Shown: positions 34,400 through 43,791 of the stretch, one piece after another | Layout of the letters: each line of letters opens with the position of its first letter | How positions within the stretch are numbered: position 1 is the stretch's first letter | Assembly (NCBI GenBank): GCA_965230205.1 | Contig: OZ245996.1 | Coordinates: 868,001 to 932,000 of the forward strand | Length of the DNA: 64,000 bases | Direction of reading: 5' to 3' | From: CANLBN01 sp965230205 | Lineage (GTDB): Bacteria; Pseudomonadota; Gammaproteobacteria; Pseudomonadales; Cellvibrionaceae | The notes under the pieces: generated by a model | Told to the model about the DNA's origin: nothing | Databases searched by the model: none | Seen by the model: only the letters and a program-made list of their open reading frames with translations | Program-made: the position numbers and the translations under genes

Positions 34400-35788
34400 A
34401 TGATCAAACGGCTGCTTACCTTTTTGTCATCTCCCAACTCCGACACCACTAAAACCGCCCGTAGTAATAAAGGCGGAGGCAAATATGGTGTTCAGATTAT
34501 ACCTAGAGATCAACATAGTATTTCTCGACGAGATATTAGCGCTAGCGCACTCAAAGTGATGAATCGCCTGAATCAATCAGGCTTCAGCAGCTATTTAGTC
34601 GGCGGAGGTGTCAGAGACCTACTACTAGAAGGCTCACCCAAAGATTTTGATGTCGCCACAGATGCGACCCCAGAGCAAATACGCACATTATTCCGTAACT
34701 CTCGTATTATTGGCCGACGCTTCCGCATTGTCCATGTCCGCTTTGGACGTGAAATCATTGAGGTCACAACATTTCGCGGCCAAAACAGCGACTCAAATCA
34801 ACAGGTTGAGTCAAATACTGGACAATTGCTGCGAGACAACGTCTATGGAGATATGGAAAGCGATGCGATACGCCGTGACTTTACGGCTAACGCTTTATAT
34901 TACTCAAGCAAAGATTTCTCTATCTACGACTATACAACTGGACTAGAAGATATTGAAAAGCGTCAATTAAAAATGATTGGCGATCCCGCAACCCGGTATA
35001 AAGAAGACCCTGTACGATTACTGAGAGCGATACGCTTCGCTGCTAAGCTTGGCTTTACCATTGAGCCCTCGACAGAAGACCCCATTCGAGAGCAAGCACA
35101 TTTATTAGAGCACGTCCCCGCTGCTCGATTATTTGATGAAATTCTCAAGCTATTTATGGGCGGGTATGCCACAGCCACCTATCAACTCCTTCAACATTAC
35201 CAATTATTAGATCAGCTCTTCCCGGGAATCAATAAGATACTATCCAATAATCCGATATACGGAAATTTGATTGAAGAAGTAATGATAAATACCGATAAGC
35301 GCATCCGTTCTGACAAACGCGTAACACCGGCCTTTATATACGCTGCCTTATTATGGCCTGCCATGCATTATGAGCATGTTCGACTAATCAATAAAGGCAC
35401 CCCCCAACTTGAGGCTTTTAACCAATCAAGTCAGAAAATTATCAGCCGGCAACTACAGCGGATTATGATCCCTAAACGCTTCCTGATCCCAATGCGTCAG
35501 ATTTGGGAACTCCAATGGCGACTACCGAACCGCCAGGGAAAACGAGCTCTGCGATTACTGGAACATCCCAAATTCCGTGCAGGATATGACTTTTTATTGG
35601 TGAGAGAAGCTGCCGGTGAGCAACTTGATGATTTGGGTCTATGGTGGAAACAATTTCAAGATGCTGGAGAAGAATTGAAAGCGTCTATGATCAGCCAACT
35701 GAACCCTCCATCAAAAAGAAGAAAGCGCAAACGCAAGCCAAGGCCGCCTAAAAATAACCAGACATCGCAGGCCCCAGAAGATGAGTAA
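34400..35788 (+). CDS. pcnB: poly(A) polymerase I
   Basis: Class II nucleotidyltransferase of 462 residues that adds 3' poly(A) tails to RNA and promotes decay. The catalytic head has LVGGGVRDLLLEGSPKDFDVATDATPEQ with the DxD metal site, then RRDFTANALYY and EDPVRLLRAIRFAAKLGF; the C-terminal tail is basic (KRRKRKRKPRPPK), as in PcnB rather than CCA-adding enzymes. The last 8 bases overlap folK, giving translational coupling. The adjacent cbrB/crcZ-like locus is conserved Pseudomonas order. Confidence 0.95.
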   Translation: MIKRLLTFLSSPNSDTTKTARSNKGGGKYGVQIIPRDQHSISRRDISASALKVMNRLNQSGFSSYLVGGGVRDLLLEGSPKDFDVATDATPEQIRTLFRNSRIIGRRFRIVHVRFGREIIEVTTFRGQNSDSNQQVESNTGQLLRDNVYGDMESDAIRRDFTANALYYSSKDFSIYDYTTGLEDIEKRQLKMIGDPATRYKEDPVRLLRAIRFAAKLGFTIEPSTEDPIREQAHLLEHVPAARLFDEILKLFMGGYATATYQLLQHYQLLDQLFPGINKILSNNPIYGNLIEEVMINTDKRIRSDKRVTPAFIYAALLWPAMHYEHVRLINKGTPQLEAFNQSSQKIISRQLQRIMIPKRFLIPMRQIWELQWRLPNRQGKRALRLLEHPKFRAGYDFLLVREAAGEQLDDLGLWWKQFQDAGEELKASMISQLNPPSKRRKRKRKPRPPKNNQTSQAPEDE

Positions 35789-36287
35789 GTATTCACAAGC
35801 ATTCATTGGGCTTGGCAGTAATCTAGAGAACCCATCCTATCAGATTAACAGCGCACTAAAGGCCTTGTCTGAGTTACCTCATTCAAAAGAGCTCACATGC
35901 GCGCCTTGGTATAGTAGCAAAGCTGTTGGGCCTGGAGATCAGCCTGATTACATCAATACTGTTGTCAGCCTAGAAACCACTCTTCCACAACTAGAGTTAT
36001 TACACCACCTGCAAGCCATTGAAAATCAGCAAGGGCGTAAGCGCGAGGTTCGCTGGGGCGCACGCACGCTCGACTTAGACCTATTGCTATACGACAATAT
36101 TCAACATAACTGTGAGGAGCTGACACTGCCACATCCAGAAATACAAGATCGCAGCTTTGTGTTACTGCCACTTTATGACCTGGCACCTGAGCTCGTTTTT
36201 CCTAATGGCAACAAACTCGAAGACTTAGCAAAACAATGTGATACTAGCGGCCTTGAGCTGATGGCCAGCTGTGATACTAACAAGTAG
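35781..36287 (+). CDS. folK: HPPK, 6-hydroxymethyl-dihydropterin pyrophosphokinase (copy 1, canonical)
   Basis: Folate pathway kinase of 168 residues that transfers pyrophosphate from ATP to 6-hydroxymethyl-7,8-dihydropterin. The full signature is present: FIGLGSNLENP, WYSSKAVGP, REVRWGARTLDLDLLLYD (both Mg-ligand Asp and the RW/RT arginines) and LPHPEIQDRSFVLLPL. It overlaps pcnB by 8 bp and is followed 20 bp later by a deoxynucleoside kinase. A second, degenerate folK lies at 61854-62384. Confidence 0.95.
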   Translation: MSKYSQAFIGLGSNLENPSYQINSALKALSELPHSKELTCAPWYSSKAVGPGDQPDYINTVVSLETTLPQLELLHHLQAIENQQGRKREVRWGARTLDLDLLLYDNIQHNCEELTLPHPEIQDRSFVLLPLYDLAPELVFPNGNKLEDLAKQCDTSGLELMASCDTNK

Positions 36288-36307
36288 ATTGTAAGGACGC
36301 TGTTACT

Positions 36308-36988
36308 GTGGACCACCCAATAACAATGAACAACTATGATACCGACCAATTACCACGCTTTGTGGCAATTGAAGGCGCCATTGGCGTTGGCAAAACAACG
36401 CTAGCCAAGCGCCTGGCCACAACATTTAACTACGACACCTTATTGGAAGAAGCTGAAAAAAACCCTTTCCTAGAACGCTTCTATGAAGATCGAGCTCGTC
36501 ATGCTCTACCGACACAGTTATTTTTCCTCTTCCAGAGAGCCCAACAAATACAAGCCTTACGACAGGATGATTTGTTTCAGCCTGTACGTGTTGCTGACTT
36601 TTTGATAGAAAAAGACCCTTTATTTGCAGAAGTCACTCTTGATGAAGACGAAATGGCGATTTATCAGCAGGTCTACAATCAACTGGTGATTGATGCGCCC
36701 AAGCCTGATCTGGTTATTTATTTACAAGCCCCCGTAAATACCTTGCTGCGCAGAATCAAACAACGAGGTATCCATGCAGAGCAGACTATTGATGCTGATT
36801 ATTTAGAAACATTAAATGAAGCCTATACGCGCTTTTTCCACTTTTATGATGAATCGCCATTGCTGATTGTTAACGCCAGTGAAATTGACTGGGTAAACAG
36901 AGAAGACTCCTATCAACAACTGGTTGATTATATGCTGACGATTAAAAAAGGCCGGCATTACTACAACCCAACATCAACACTTCTCTGA
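36308..36988 (+). CDS. deoxynucleoside kinase family protein
   Basis: P-loop kinase of 226 residues in the deoxyadenosine/deoxyguanosine/thymidine kinase-2 fold. Walker A is FVAIEGAIGVGKTTLAKRLA, the substrate helix has NPFLERFYEDRARHALPTQLFFLFQRAQQ, DFLIEKDPLFA resembles the DRS region, and a lid RRIKQRGIHAE follows. It starts at GTG 36308 with AAGGA 10 bases before it; the next in-frame ATG (36326) has no ribosome site. The same kind of kinase commonly sits between folK and panB in related gammaproteobacteria. The preferred nucleoside cannot be told. Confidence 0.85.
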   Translation: MDHPITMNNYDTDQLPRFVAIEGAIGVGKTTLAKRLATTFNYDTLLEEAEKNPFLERFYEDRARHALPTQLFFLFQRAQQIQALRQDDLFQPVRVADFLIEKDPLFAEVTLDEDEMAIYQQVYNQLVIDAPKPDLVIYLQAPVNTLLRRIKQRGIHAEQTIDADYLETLNEAYTRFFHFYDESPLLIVNASEIDWVNREDSYQQLVDYMLTIKKGRHYYNPTSTLL

Positions 36989-37033
36989 TCCAAGTAAGCC
37001 AATTCAAACTATTAATACCTGAGGCCATTTGCT

Positions 37034-37846
37034 ATGAGCGCACACAATGCAAGCTTAGATAAAAATATCACCCTCAACACATTACGCAAATGCAAAGTAG
37101 AAGGCGAAAAGTTTACATGCCTGGCTTTATACGATGCACCTATGGCAAATATTGCTGAAAATTCTGGCATTGAAGTAGCTTTAGTGGGCGACAGTTTGGG
37201 CATGACCGTGCAAGGGCATGACAGCACATTACCCGTCACAATGGAGCAGATGGTTTATCACACAGAAGCTGTCAGACGTGGAAATAAAAAGTCACTCATT
37301 ATTTCTGACATGCCATTTATGAGTTATGCGACACCGGAACAAACGATGCTTAATGCAGGCTTGCTTATTCAAGCTGGCGCACATGTCGTCAAACTGGAAG
37401 GGGGTGAGTGGCTTTGCGAAAGCGTTGCAATGCTCAGCGACCGAGGCGTACCCGTTTGCGCCCATTTAGGTTTAACACCACAATCCGTCAATAAGTTCGG
37501 AGGTTATAGAGTTCAAGGTCGTGAACAAGAACAAGCCGAGAAAATTCTACATGATGCCGAGGCACTCGCAAGAGCCGGCGCCGAGTTATTAGTTTTAGAA
37601 TGTGTACCTGCTGATCTTGCCAAAAAAATCACTGAAACAGTCAATATTATTACGATAGGCATAGGGGCTGGCGCTGATACCAATGCACAAGTGTTGGTGG
37701 TTAACGATTTGCTAGGAGTGACACCCAAACCACCCAAATTCTCTAAGAATTTTCTGGCTCAATATGGTTCCATTCATGATGCCTTTTCAGGCTATGCCAA
37801 TGAAGTCAAAAATGGAAACTTTCCCCTAGAAGAACATGGTTTTTAA
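37034..37846 (+). CDS. panB: 3-methyl-2-oxobutanoate hydroxymethyltransferase (ketopantoate hydroxymethyltransferase)
   Basis: First step of pantothenate synthesis, 270 residues, (beta/alpha)8 fold. The metal ligands are in LVGDSLGMTVQGHDSTLPVT and DMPFMSY, the catalytic Glu region in VKLEGGEW, and the Gly-rich phosphate-like end in IGIGAGADTNAQVLVVNDLLG. Complete and normal in size. It is usually followed by panC, but here the next gene is rlmJ, so pantothenate synthetase must be elsewhere or missing. Confidence 0.96.
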   Translation: MSAHNASLDKNITLNTLRKCKVEGEKFTCLALYDAPMANIAENSGIEVALVGDSLGMTVQGHDSTLPVTMEQMVYHTEAVRRGNKKSLIISDMPFMSYATPEQTMLNAGLLIQAGAHVVKLEGGEWLCESVAMLSDRGVPVCAHLGLTPQSVNKFGGYRVQGREQEQAEKILHDAEALARAGAELLVLECVPADLAKKITETVNIITIGIGAGADTNAQVLVVNDLLGVTPKPPKFSKNFLAQYGSIHDAFSGYANEVKNGNFPLEEHGF

Positions 37847-37877
37847 GGCACACAAAAAATATCTAAAAAGGTGACCT

Positions 37878-38717
37878 TTGTTAAGTTATAGACATTCTTT
37901 TCATGCAGGCAACTTTGCTGACGTCATCAAACATATTGTTGTTGTCGAAATTTTGCAGCATCTAACACACAAAGATAAGCCTTTTGATTATATTGACACT
38001 CACGCCGGTGCAGGGCTTTTTAATTTACATTCTTCTGATGCAGAAAAATTAGAAGAGCACAATGAGGGCATAGGCAAACTCTATTTCAACGAAAGCTCTA
38101 AACTTAGCCATTATTTAAATATCATCCGCAAATACAACCCTGCAGATTCATTAGATTTTTATCCTGGCTCACCGTCTATAGCAGAGTATTTTTTACGCCC
38201 TCAAGATAAGGCATGGCTATTTGAATTACATTCAAAAGATCTAGCATTATTAAAAGATAACATGGCAGGGAAAAAGCATTTCAAGATATTTCACGAAGAT
38301 GGTTTTAAAGGCTTACTAGCTTTACTGCCACCTCACTCGCGTCGAGGATTGATACTCATTGATCCACCTTACGAAATTAAAGCCGATTACAACAAAGTGT
38401 ACTCTACTGTTGTTGAAGCTTATAAAAAGTTCTCTACTGGCACCTACGCCATATGGTACCCCGTCGTAGACAGGCAAAGAATTAATGCCTTAGAGAGAAA
38501 ATTTACAGCTAGCGGAATCAATAATATTCAGCAGTTTGAATTAGGACTAGCACCCGATTCCAACGAGAGAGGAATGACGGCTTCTGGCATGATAGTCATC
38601 AACCCACCTTGGACACTCATGGAGAAAATGTTAGGCTTACTGCCAGAGATAACAAACCTATTAGGGAATAAGAAGCAAGGTGCTTTTTACAAATGTAACC
38701 TACTTGTAAAAGAGTAA
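37878..38717 (+). CDS. rlmJ: 23S rRNA (adenine2030-N6)-methyltransferase
   Basis: SAM methyltransferase of 279 residues that modifies A2030 of 23S rRNA. The family start MLSYRHSFHAGNFADVIKH is conserved to the first residue, so the TTG at 37878 must be the start codon; AAGG precedes it by about 8 bases. The N6-adenine catalytic motif is IDPPYE (DPPY). The C terminus (KCNLLVKE) is also conserved. It lies 31 bp downstream of panB and is probably co-transcribed. Confidence 0.94.
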   Translation: MLSYRHSFHAGNFADVIKHIVVVEILQHLTHKDKPFDYIDTHAGAGLFNLHSSDAEKLEEHNEGIGKLYFNESSKLSHYLNIIRKYNPADSLDFYPGSPSIAEYFLRPQDKAWLFELHSKDLALLKDNMAGKKHFKIFHEDGFKGLLALLPPHSRRGLILIDPPYEIKADYNKVYSTVVEAYKKFSTGTYAIWYPVVDRQRINALERKFTASGINNIQQFELGLAPDSNERGMTASGMIVINPPWTLMEKMLGLLPEITNLLGNKKQGAFYKCNLLVKE

Positions 38718-38794
38718 CTCAGAAATATTTATAACCAACCTACATCACTTGCATCAATTAAACAGCTACATAAAACTGAAGATGGACAGATGTT

Positions 38795-39031
38795 ATGAAA
38801 AAATTAAAAGATGAAAAAGAGTTAGTCAAAAAAGCAATTGCTGAAGGCGTCAAATACGGAGAATCTCGTGGTGTTGTTGAGTTTGAACCAACTGATTCTG
38901 CCACAGAAAAACTTGAATACATCTACCGCTTATTGGTACACGACAAAGTCATACAACCCATACCGGAAGACCAGGTTTCTCAAAAATCAATTAAGCATAA
39001 ACTTGCTATCTGGGCTTCAAAATTAAAGTAA
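38795..39031 (+). CDS. DUF5062-like small protein
   Basis: A 78-residue basic protein starting MKKLKDEKELVKKAIAEGVKYGES and containing IYRLLVHDKVIQPIPEDQ, which I associate with the DUF5062 family of marine gammaproteobacteria. No signal peptide, membrane helix or known catalytic motif is present. The ATG at 38795 has a moderate ribosome site (GATGGACAGATG region). Function unknown. Confidence 0.65.
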   Translation: MKKLKDEKELVKKAIAEGVKYGESRGVVEFEPTDSATEKLEYIYRLLVHDKVIQPIPEDQVSQKSIKHKLAIWASKLK

Positions 39032-39121
39032 TGTCCTAACATAATTAACCATCGATAATTTTAAGTCTACTCATCAGAAACAGAAAAAGGTGTATAACCA
39101 CTATAGATTTATACAGAAAAC

Positions 39122-39472
39122 ATGATCAAACCAGTTATTCGAGATATATCTAGTTCAGACTTAGGCGAGATCGAATCATGGGAGCCAAAAGATTCGACTA
39201 ATGTCGATTTTTGGCTAACGATCATGATTGGAGTAGATCAACATGGAGGGGATAACTTCGATGTGCATGTGGTATCTCCCCAAAATTTAAAACCAGGACC
39301 TACATCTAAAAAATATGCTTTAGTTTTAAACGAATATAGCTGGGACATTCTAATGACCAGAATCGATGAAGTTCTTACTAAATGCAGCGGCTTTAATTGG
39401 CCTGAAATTTCAGAACAATTATCGAAACATTTTTATTGGGAATACGAAGGCATGGCTCCACCATATCTATAG
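39122..39472 (+). CDS. Imm8-type immunity-like protein
   Basis: Acidic protein of 116 residues. The pattern PVIRDISSSDLGEIESWEPKDSTNVDFWLTIMIGVDQHGGDNFDVHVVSP matches the immunity protein 8 family of polymorphic toxin systems (Ile-x-Ser-x-Asp, a W-P acidic turn, then D-x-F-x-V). No toxin gene is adjacent: the neighbours are DUF5062 and a minus-strand secreted protein, so it is an orphan. It probably neutralises toxins delivered by competitors, by analogy with other orphan immunity genes. Confidence 0.7.
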   Translation: MIKPVIRDISSSDLGEIESWEPKDSTNVDFWLTIMIGVDQHGGDNFDVHVVSPQNLKPGPTSKKYALVLNEYSWDILMTRIDEVLTKCSGFNWPEISEQLSKHFYWEYEGMAPPYL

Positions 39473-39527
39473 AGTTAATCGCATAACGAGTGTGTATTCG
39501 CCATTAAAATGACTGAAACTGCTTGCA

Positions 39528-40088
39528 TTATATTTCCTTGCCTTTCTTTTTTAACTTCTCAATAAGGTTTCTACGCAAAATCGCTTGGCTATCCCCGCCC
39601 TGAAAACTTAAGACCCCAGATGAGAAGGTCGAACCATAAGTAATAACAGCATTAACTGTTTGCCCCATACCCACCAAAAAGTCCTCATCACTTAATTGAG
39701 ATAGAGGGTGAATAAAAGTACTCCATAAAATTCCATTTGCTATCGCATAACGAGCATCAAGCACCGTATCAAAATTTGCCTGCAATAAACGATACAAGGT
39801 TTGCTCATCCAAATTCTCCGTTTTCAGTATTGGAGAAATGATACGCATCCTATTTGCTCTTTCATCAGTAACAACCTGAACACCAACACCTTCAATAGTC
39901 AATGACCAACGACCAAGCTGACCTTGCGCATTACCATCAACATGGCGTATGAGTTCATCCAAACGCTGATTTGTCATTGGCGAATTATTTTCAACATTAC
40001 CCTCAGGAGAATCCGTTTGAGCATTAACGGTCATCATTGAAAACAAAGTACTTAGAAAAACCACTGTCACAAAATACATTTTTTTCAT
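39528..40088 (-). CDS. secreted protein, YbjN/T3SS-chaperone-like fold suspected
   Basis: A 186-residue protein with a signal peptide (KKMYFVTVVFLSTLFSMMTVNA, cut before QTDSP). The mature part has segments LDELIRHVDGNAQGQLGRWSLTIEGVGVQVVTDERANRMRIISP and LYRLLQANFDTVLDARYAI, which recall YbjN/Tir-chaperone-like domains of exported proteins. ATG 40088 is used because GAGGG lies 8 bases before it; an in-frame GTG is at 40097. Function unknown. Confidence 0.65.
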   Translation of the reverse strand: MKKMYFVTVVFLSTLFSMMTVNAQTDSPEGNVENNSPMTNQRLDELIRHVDGNAQGQLGRWSLTIEGVGVQVVTDERANRMRIISPILKTENLDEQTLYRLLQANFDTVLDARYAIANGILWSTFIHPLSQLSDEDFLVGMGQTVNAVITYGSTFSSGVLSFQGGDSQAILRRNLIEKLKKKGKEI

Positions 40089-40152
40089 GATGAACACCCT
40101 CTATTACAATTGATTATCATTCATTGCTATTCGCTCCTGATCATTAAAATAA

Positions 40153-42528
40153 CTATATCAGGAGCATTTGCTGATCAACTATTTTTTCAAATCGATCATT
40201 CAGAAATACCAAAATGCTATCCGCTATCGGTTTAAGTTGTTTATCTACATAATGTTGATAGTCCGTTAAACTCGATTGATAATCAAGAGGTTCAGGGCCA
40301 TTAATCGTTATCACATAAGATATTGCATCACCTCGCCCCAAAAGCTTACCACTTAACTCAGATAGTTTTCGGGCAGCCTTTACATGAGGAGGGTTACTTT
40401 TTTCATAGCCGTGGAGCGGTCTACGCAGCTTTTTCTTATAAATTAATTGATCATCCAGTTTTCCAGAGACTAAGTCATTGACTATCTGACAGATATAGCC
40501 CTCATATGGTTCCCCCCTAAAAACTTTATAATAAAGCTCCTGCTGAAATTGTTTCGCCAGCCCAGTCCAGTCTGTACGCACTGTTTCTAATCCTTTAAAT
40601 ATCAGCTCTTCCCTTATTTGGCCATCTACAGATGAATTGACAATACCTGCGTAACGTTTTTTACTTCCTTTGGTTGAACCTCGGATCGTAGGCATTAAAA
40701 AGTGGCTATAATGTGTTTCAAACTCCAACTCAAGTGCGGTATCAATAGCAAATTGCTTCTTTAAGCGTAACCGCCACCAGTTATTGAGATCACAAGCCAA
40801 CTCCTGGCCTATCTCATCAGCTTGATCACTTTCAACATCATTACCCAGCCAGACAAAAACGGAATCTGTATCTCCATAGATAACGTCATAACCCTTTTCT
40901 ACAATTCTGTCACGGGTACTCTGGATAATTTCATGACCACGAAGAGTAATAGAGCTACAGACTCGGGGGTCATAGAAACGACACCCTGTAGAACCCAACA
41001 CACCATAAAAAGAGTTCATAATAATTTTTATCGCATGGGACAGGGGCTTGTTATTTTCAGCCTTGGCAACATCTCGAGACTGCCATAAGTCATCAATAAT
41101 ATTTGGCAAGATAAAATCTTTTCGAGAAAATCGAGCGCCATTAAAACCAGGAACGGTTTCTGACTCTAATAAGTCATTATGCTTCGCGACCCAAAATGCG
41201 TATGGATCAATGGTAAAAGTGCGAATAATACTAGGATATAGGCTTTTAAAATCCAGAACCAATACATTTTTATACAAGCCAGGCTTCGATCGCATCACAT
41301 AACCGCCAGGGCTTACAATATCAGATTCTAACTCACCTAAATTTGGCGCTACATATCCTGCTCGATGTAGACGTGGCAAATAGGCATATTCAAAGCTGGC
41401 AACTGAGCCTCCCATTCGATCCATAGCCATACCCGTTAATCGAGAGCGTTCAATGGCAAAGTGAAGCAGCTTGGTTTTTTCAAAAATATTCCAGACTAAT
41501 TTACAATCCTGCAGATTATAAGCAGCCAATGCTACTTTATTTATTGCAAATAAATCTGTTATCGCTTCGCTGCGGTTATCATGCTCCAGCAACTTGCTTT
41601 CACCCAATAGCTCACTAGCAACAAACTGCAAGGAAAAGCTATCAAAGTTATAAAATGCTGTTCTCAACAGTTCGATACCATCCAGCACGATACGCCCTGG
41701 CACTTGCGCATAACGACGCTCTGAATTTTGCCCATCCTCCCTCCAGTGAATTTTTTGTTGAGCACGCCCCAAGGCAAAGTCAACTTGCCAATGATCACAA
41801 ATAGTTTGCAATACCCACAAATCAAACTGGACCACGTGCCAACCGATAATGACATCTGGATCAACTTGTTTAAACCACTGCAAAAATTGCCTTAGACATA
41901 CTTTTTCAGAAGGGCACCAGCATAGCTGCATACCATCGACCATTTCTGATTCAACCCTACGCCTCGATGAATCAACCATAAAAATGATAGCGTGTTGCAA
42001 GTTATAAACCGCTATGGAATATAGTGCTTTACCATCAAGAGAGGTCTCGATATCGAGGGATACAACAGTTAAATTGGGTTGATAGTTGCAAGGCCTGATT
42101 CTCTTAGTGGTTGCGCTCAGAAATGACTGATCAATCAAATTGGCGTTTTCATCATGAAACTCAAGACTTGCCGTGACAAACCTTTCCATCAGGAAACGCT
42201 CAACCGGTTTAATATCTTGCTCCCATAGATGCACACCTTCAATGTTCAGCAGCTCACCAACTTCTCTTAATTGCCGCTGACCACTACAATAAAGTGCCAT
42301 CACAGAATCATTGTGAATATTTTTTAGTTCAACTGGACGATAAGAAACAGAAGGGAAACGAGATGTGACTTTTTTAACGAGAGGAAGATCTGATTCACGA
42401 AAAAAACAAACCGAAAATTGTTCAGGCACAAGCAAGCGGATAGGGCCTTGTTCGCCCGCCAACCACATTTCAAGTGATACACCTTCAGGGGTATCACGCC
42501 ACTGGCGAGTGAGTATAAAGCCTCTCAC
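40153..42528 (-). CDS. polB: DNA polymerase II (family B)
   Basis: Family B replicative-fold polymerase of 791 residues, the size of E. coli Pol II. 3'-5' exonuclease motifs: SLDIETS (Exo I), DPDVIIGWHVVQFDLW (Exo II) and YNLQDCKLVW (Exo III). Polymerase motifs: DFKSLYPSIIRTF (A), KIIMNSFYGVLGS (B) and YGDTDSVFVW (C). All acidic residues are intact. It restarts stalled forks and bypasses lesions; it is SOS-induced in E. coli, but no LexA box was recognised here. It starts with GTG 10 bp after the DUF2333 stop. Confidence 0.96.
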   Translation of the reverse strand: MRGFILTRQWRDTPEGVSLEMWLAGEQGPIRLLVPEQFSVCFFRESDLPLVKKVTSRFPSVSYRPVELKNIHNDSVMALYCSGQRQLREVGELLNIEGVHLWEQDIKPVERFLMERFVTASLEFHDENANLIDQSFLSATTKRIRPCNYQPNLTVVSLDIETSLDGKALYSIAVYNLQHAIIFMVDSSRRRVESEMVDGMQLCWCPSEKVCLRQFLQWFKQVDPDVIIGWHVVQFDLWVLQTICDHWQVDFALGRAQQKIHWREDGQNSERRYAQVPGRIVLDGIELLRTAFYNFDSFSLQFVASELLGESKLLEHDNRSEAITDLFAINKVALAAYNLQDCKLVWNIFEKTKLLHFAIERSRLTGMAMDRMGGSVASFEYAYLPRLHRAGYVAPNLGELESDIVSPGGYVMRSKPGLYKNVLVLDFKSLYPSIIRTFTIDPYAFWVAKHNDLLESETVPGFNGARFSRKDFILPNIIDDLWQSRDVAKAENNKPLSHAIKIIMNSFYGVLGSTGCRFYDPRVCSSITLRGHEIIQSTRDRIVEKGYDVIYGDTDSVFVWLGNDVESDQADEIGQELACDLNNWWRLRLKKQFAIDTALELEFETHYSHFLMPTIRGSTKGSKKRYAGIVNSSVDGQIREELIFKGLETVRTDWTGLAKQFQQELYYKVFRGEPYEGYICQIVNDLVSGKLDDQLIYKKKLRRPLHGYEKSNPPHVKAARKLSELSGKLLGRGDAISYVITINGPEPLDYQSSLTDYQHYVDKQLKPIADSILVFLNDRFEKIVDQQMLLI

Positions 42529-42537
42529 CCTACCGTA

Positions 42538-43620
42538 TTAGCCCTGAGTTAATAACTCACGCAGATCAATAATTGCCGCATGGGCTCGAGAAATATAAGA
42601 AGCCATGACCAATGAGTGATTAGCCAGCACCCCAAACCCACTACCATTAAGCACCATTGGGCTATATACGGTAACTTGGGTAGCCTCCAGCTCTCGAATA
42701 ATTTGCTGCAAACTAACGACTGCATTTTTCTTTACGAGCACATCGGCAAAATCTTTTTCGATAGCTCTTAAGAAATGAATTAAAGCCCATGTCGTTCCGC
42801 GAGCTTCATAAAATACATCATCGATCTCAAGCCAAGGGGTTTTTATTTCGACTTCCTTCGCTGCCGGAGTTGATTGTGCGGCATCAGCCTCTCCAGCCAA
42901 ATCGGTATTCAAACGGCGCTGCCCTACACTGGCACTCAAACGTTGAGACAAACTACCCATACGCTTTTCGACACTCGACAGCCAAAACTCCAAATTGTCA
43001 GTTCGCGCATAAAATTGCGCTGTCGGCTGGGCTGGGTCAACTAAGCGGGAGTGATAGTTATTTAATTTCTCTATGCCTTCACGATAAACCGACTCTGTCG
43101 ATGGCAATAACCAGCTTTCACTATCAAAATTAAAACGAGGTTCGGCAATAACCAGATCTTTATCTTCGGTCGACTGTGATTGTGAACGGCTAAAAACTTC
43201 ACGAAAAGCTTTACTGAGGTCCCTCACTTGCACCAGCACACCATATTCCCAATTAGGAATATTATCCAGTAATAGTCCAGGCGGTAAGACATCATTACTT
43301 AAATAGCCGCCGGGTTTGCTCAACAAGGTATCCGCCACAACAATCAAACTGGCTGTTGTTACACTGCCGGTAATTTCTGGCGATATCGGCGCCTCAACGG
43401 CATCAGTTGACTGAAAGTTATCCTGCCATAGCTGTATATCCGGCTCCTGACTGAAGTAGAACCCCAAGATTAGAATAATGATTAGATAGAGAGCTAAAAT
43501 ACCTAAACCTGCACGAAGCCAAATAGAGCCTCCTGCAACATCTTCTCGCAAATCAGCATAGCCATCACTAGTACGTTTAAACAGCCCAGAAACCCAGCCT
43601 TTTACTGTCGTTAGATTCAT
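42538..43620 (-). CDS. DUF2333 family membrane-anchored protein
   Basis: A 360-residue protein with one N-terminal transmembrane helix (GILALYLIIILILGFYFS) and a large soluble part rich in DUF2333-like sequence, such as DTLLSKPGGYLSNDVLPPG, ARTDNLEFWLSSVEKRMGSLSQRLSASVG and the terminal LVMASYISRAHAAIIDLRELL. This family is restricted to gammaproteobacteria and has no known role. ATG 43620 is preferred over the in-frame TTG at 43632. It probably shares a transcript with polB. Confidence 0.8.
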   Translation of the reverse strand: MNLTTVKGWVSGLFKRTSDGYADLREDVAGGSIWLRAGLGILALYLIIILILGFYFSQEPDIQLWQDNFQSTDAVEAPISPEITGSVTTASLIVVADTLLSKPGGYLSNDVLPPGLLLDNIPNWEYGVLVQVRDLSKAFREVFSRSQSQSTEDKDLVIAEPRFNFDSESWLLPSTESVYREGIEKLNNYHSRLVDPAQPTAQFYARTDNLEFWLSSVEKRMGSLSQRLSASVGQRRLNTDLAGEADAAQSTPAAKEVEIKTPWLEIDDVFYEARGTTWALIHFLRAIEKDFADVLVKKNAVVSLQQIIRELEATQVTVYSPMVLNGSGFGVLANHSLVMASYISRAHAAIIDLRELLTQG

Positions 43621-43791
43621 AGTAACTCTCAATATTATTCAGTATGGGAAAACCAAAAAGAAAGATCCACGGGGTTGCTATCAGAGTCATAAAACCATGT
43701 GAATCACGGTTAGTATAGTGGGGCCACTTCACACTTTTTGCAACTGTACTATTTATTATCTCTTATTATCTGCACTATCTGTATCGCGCGG

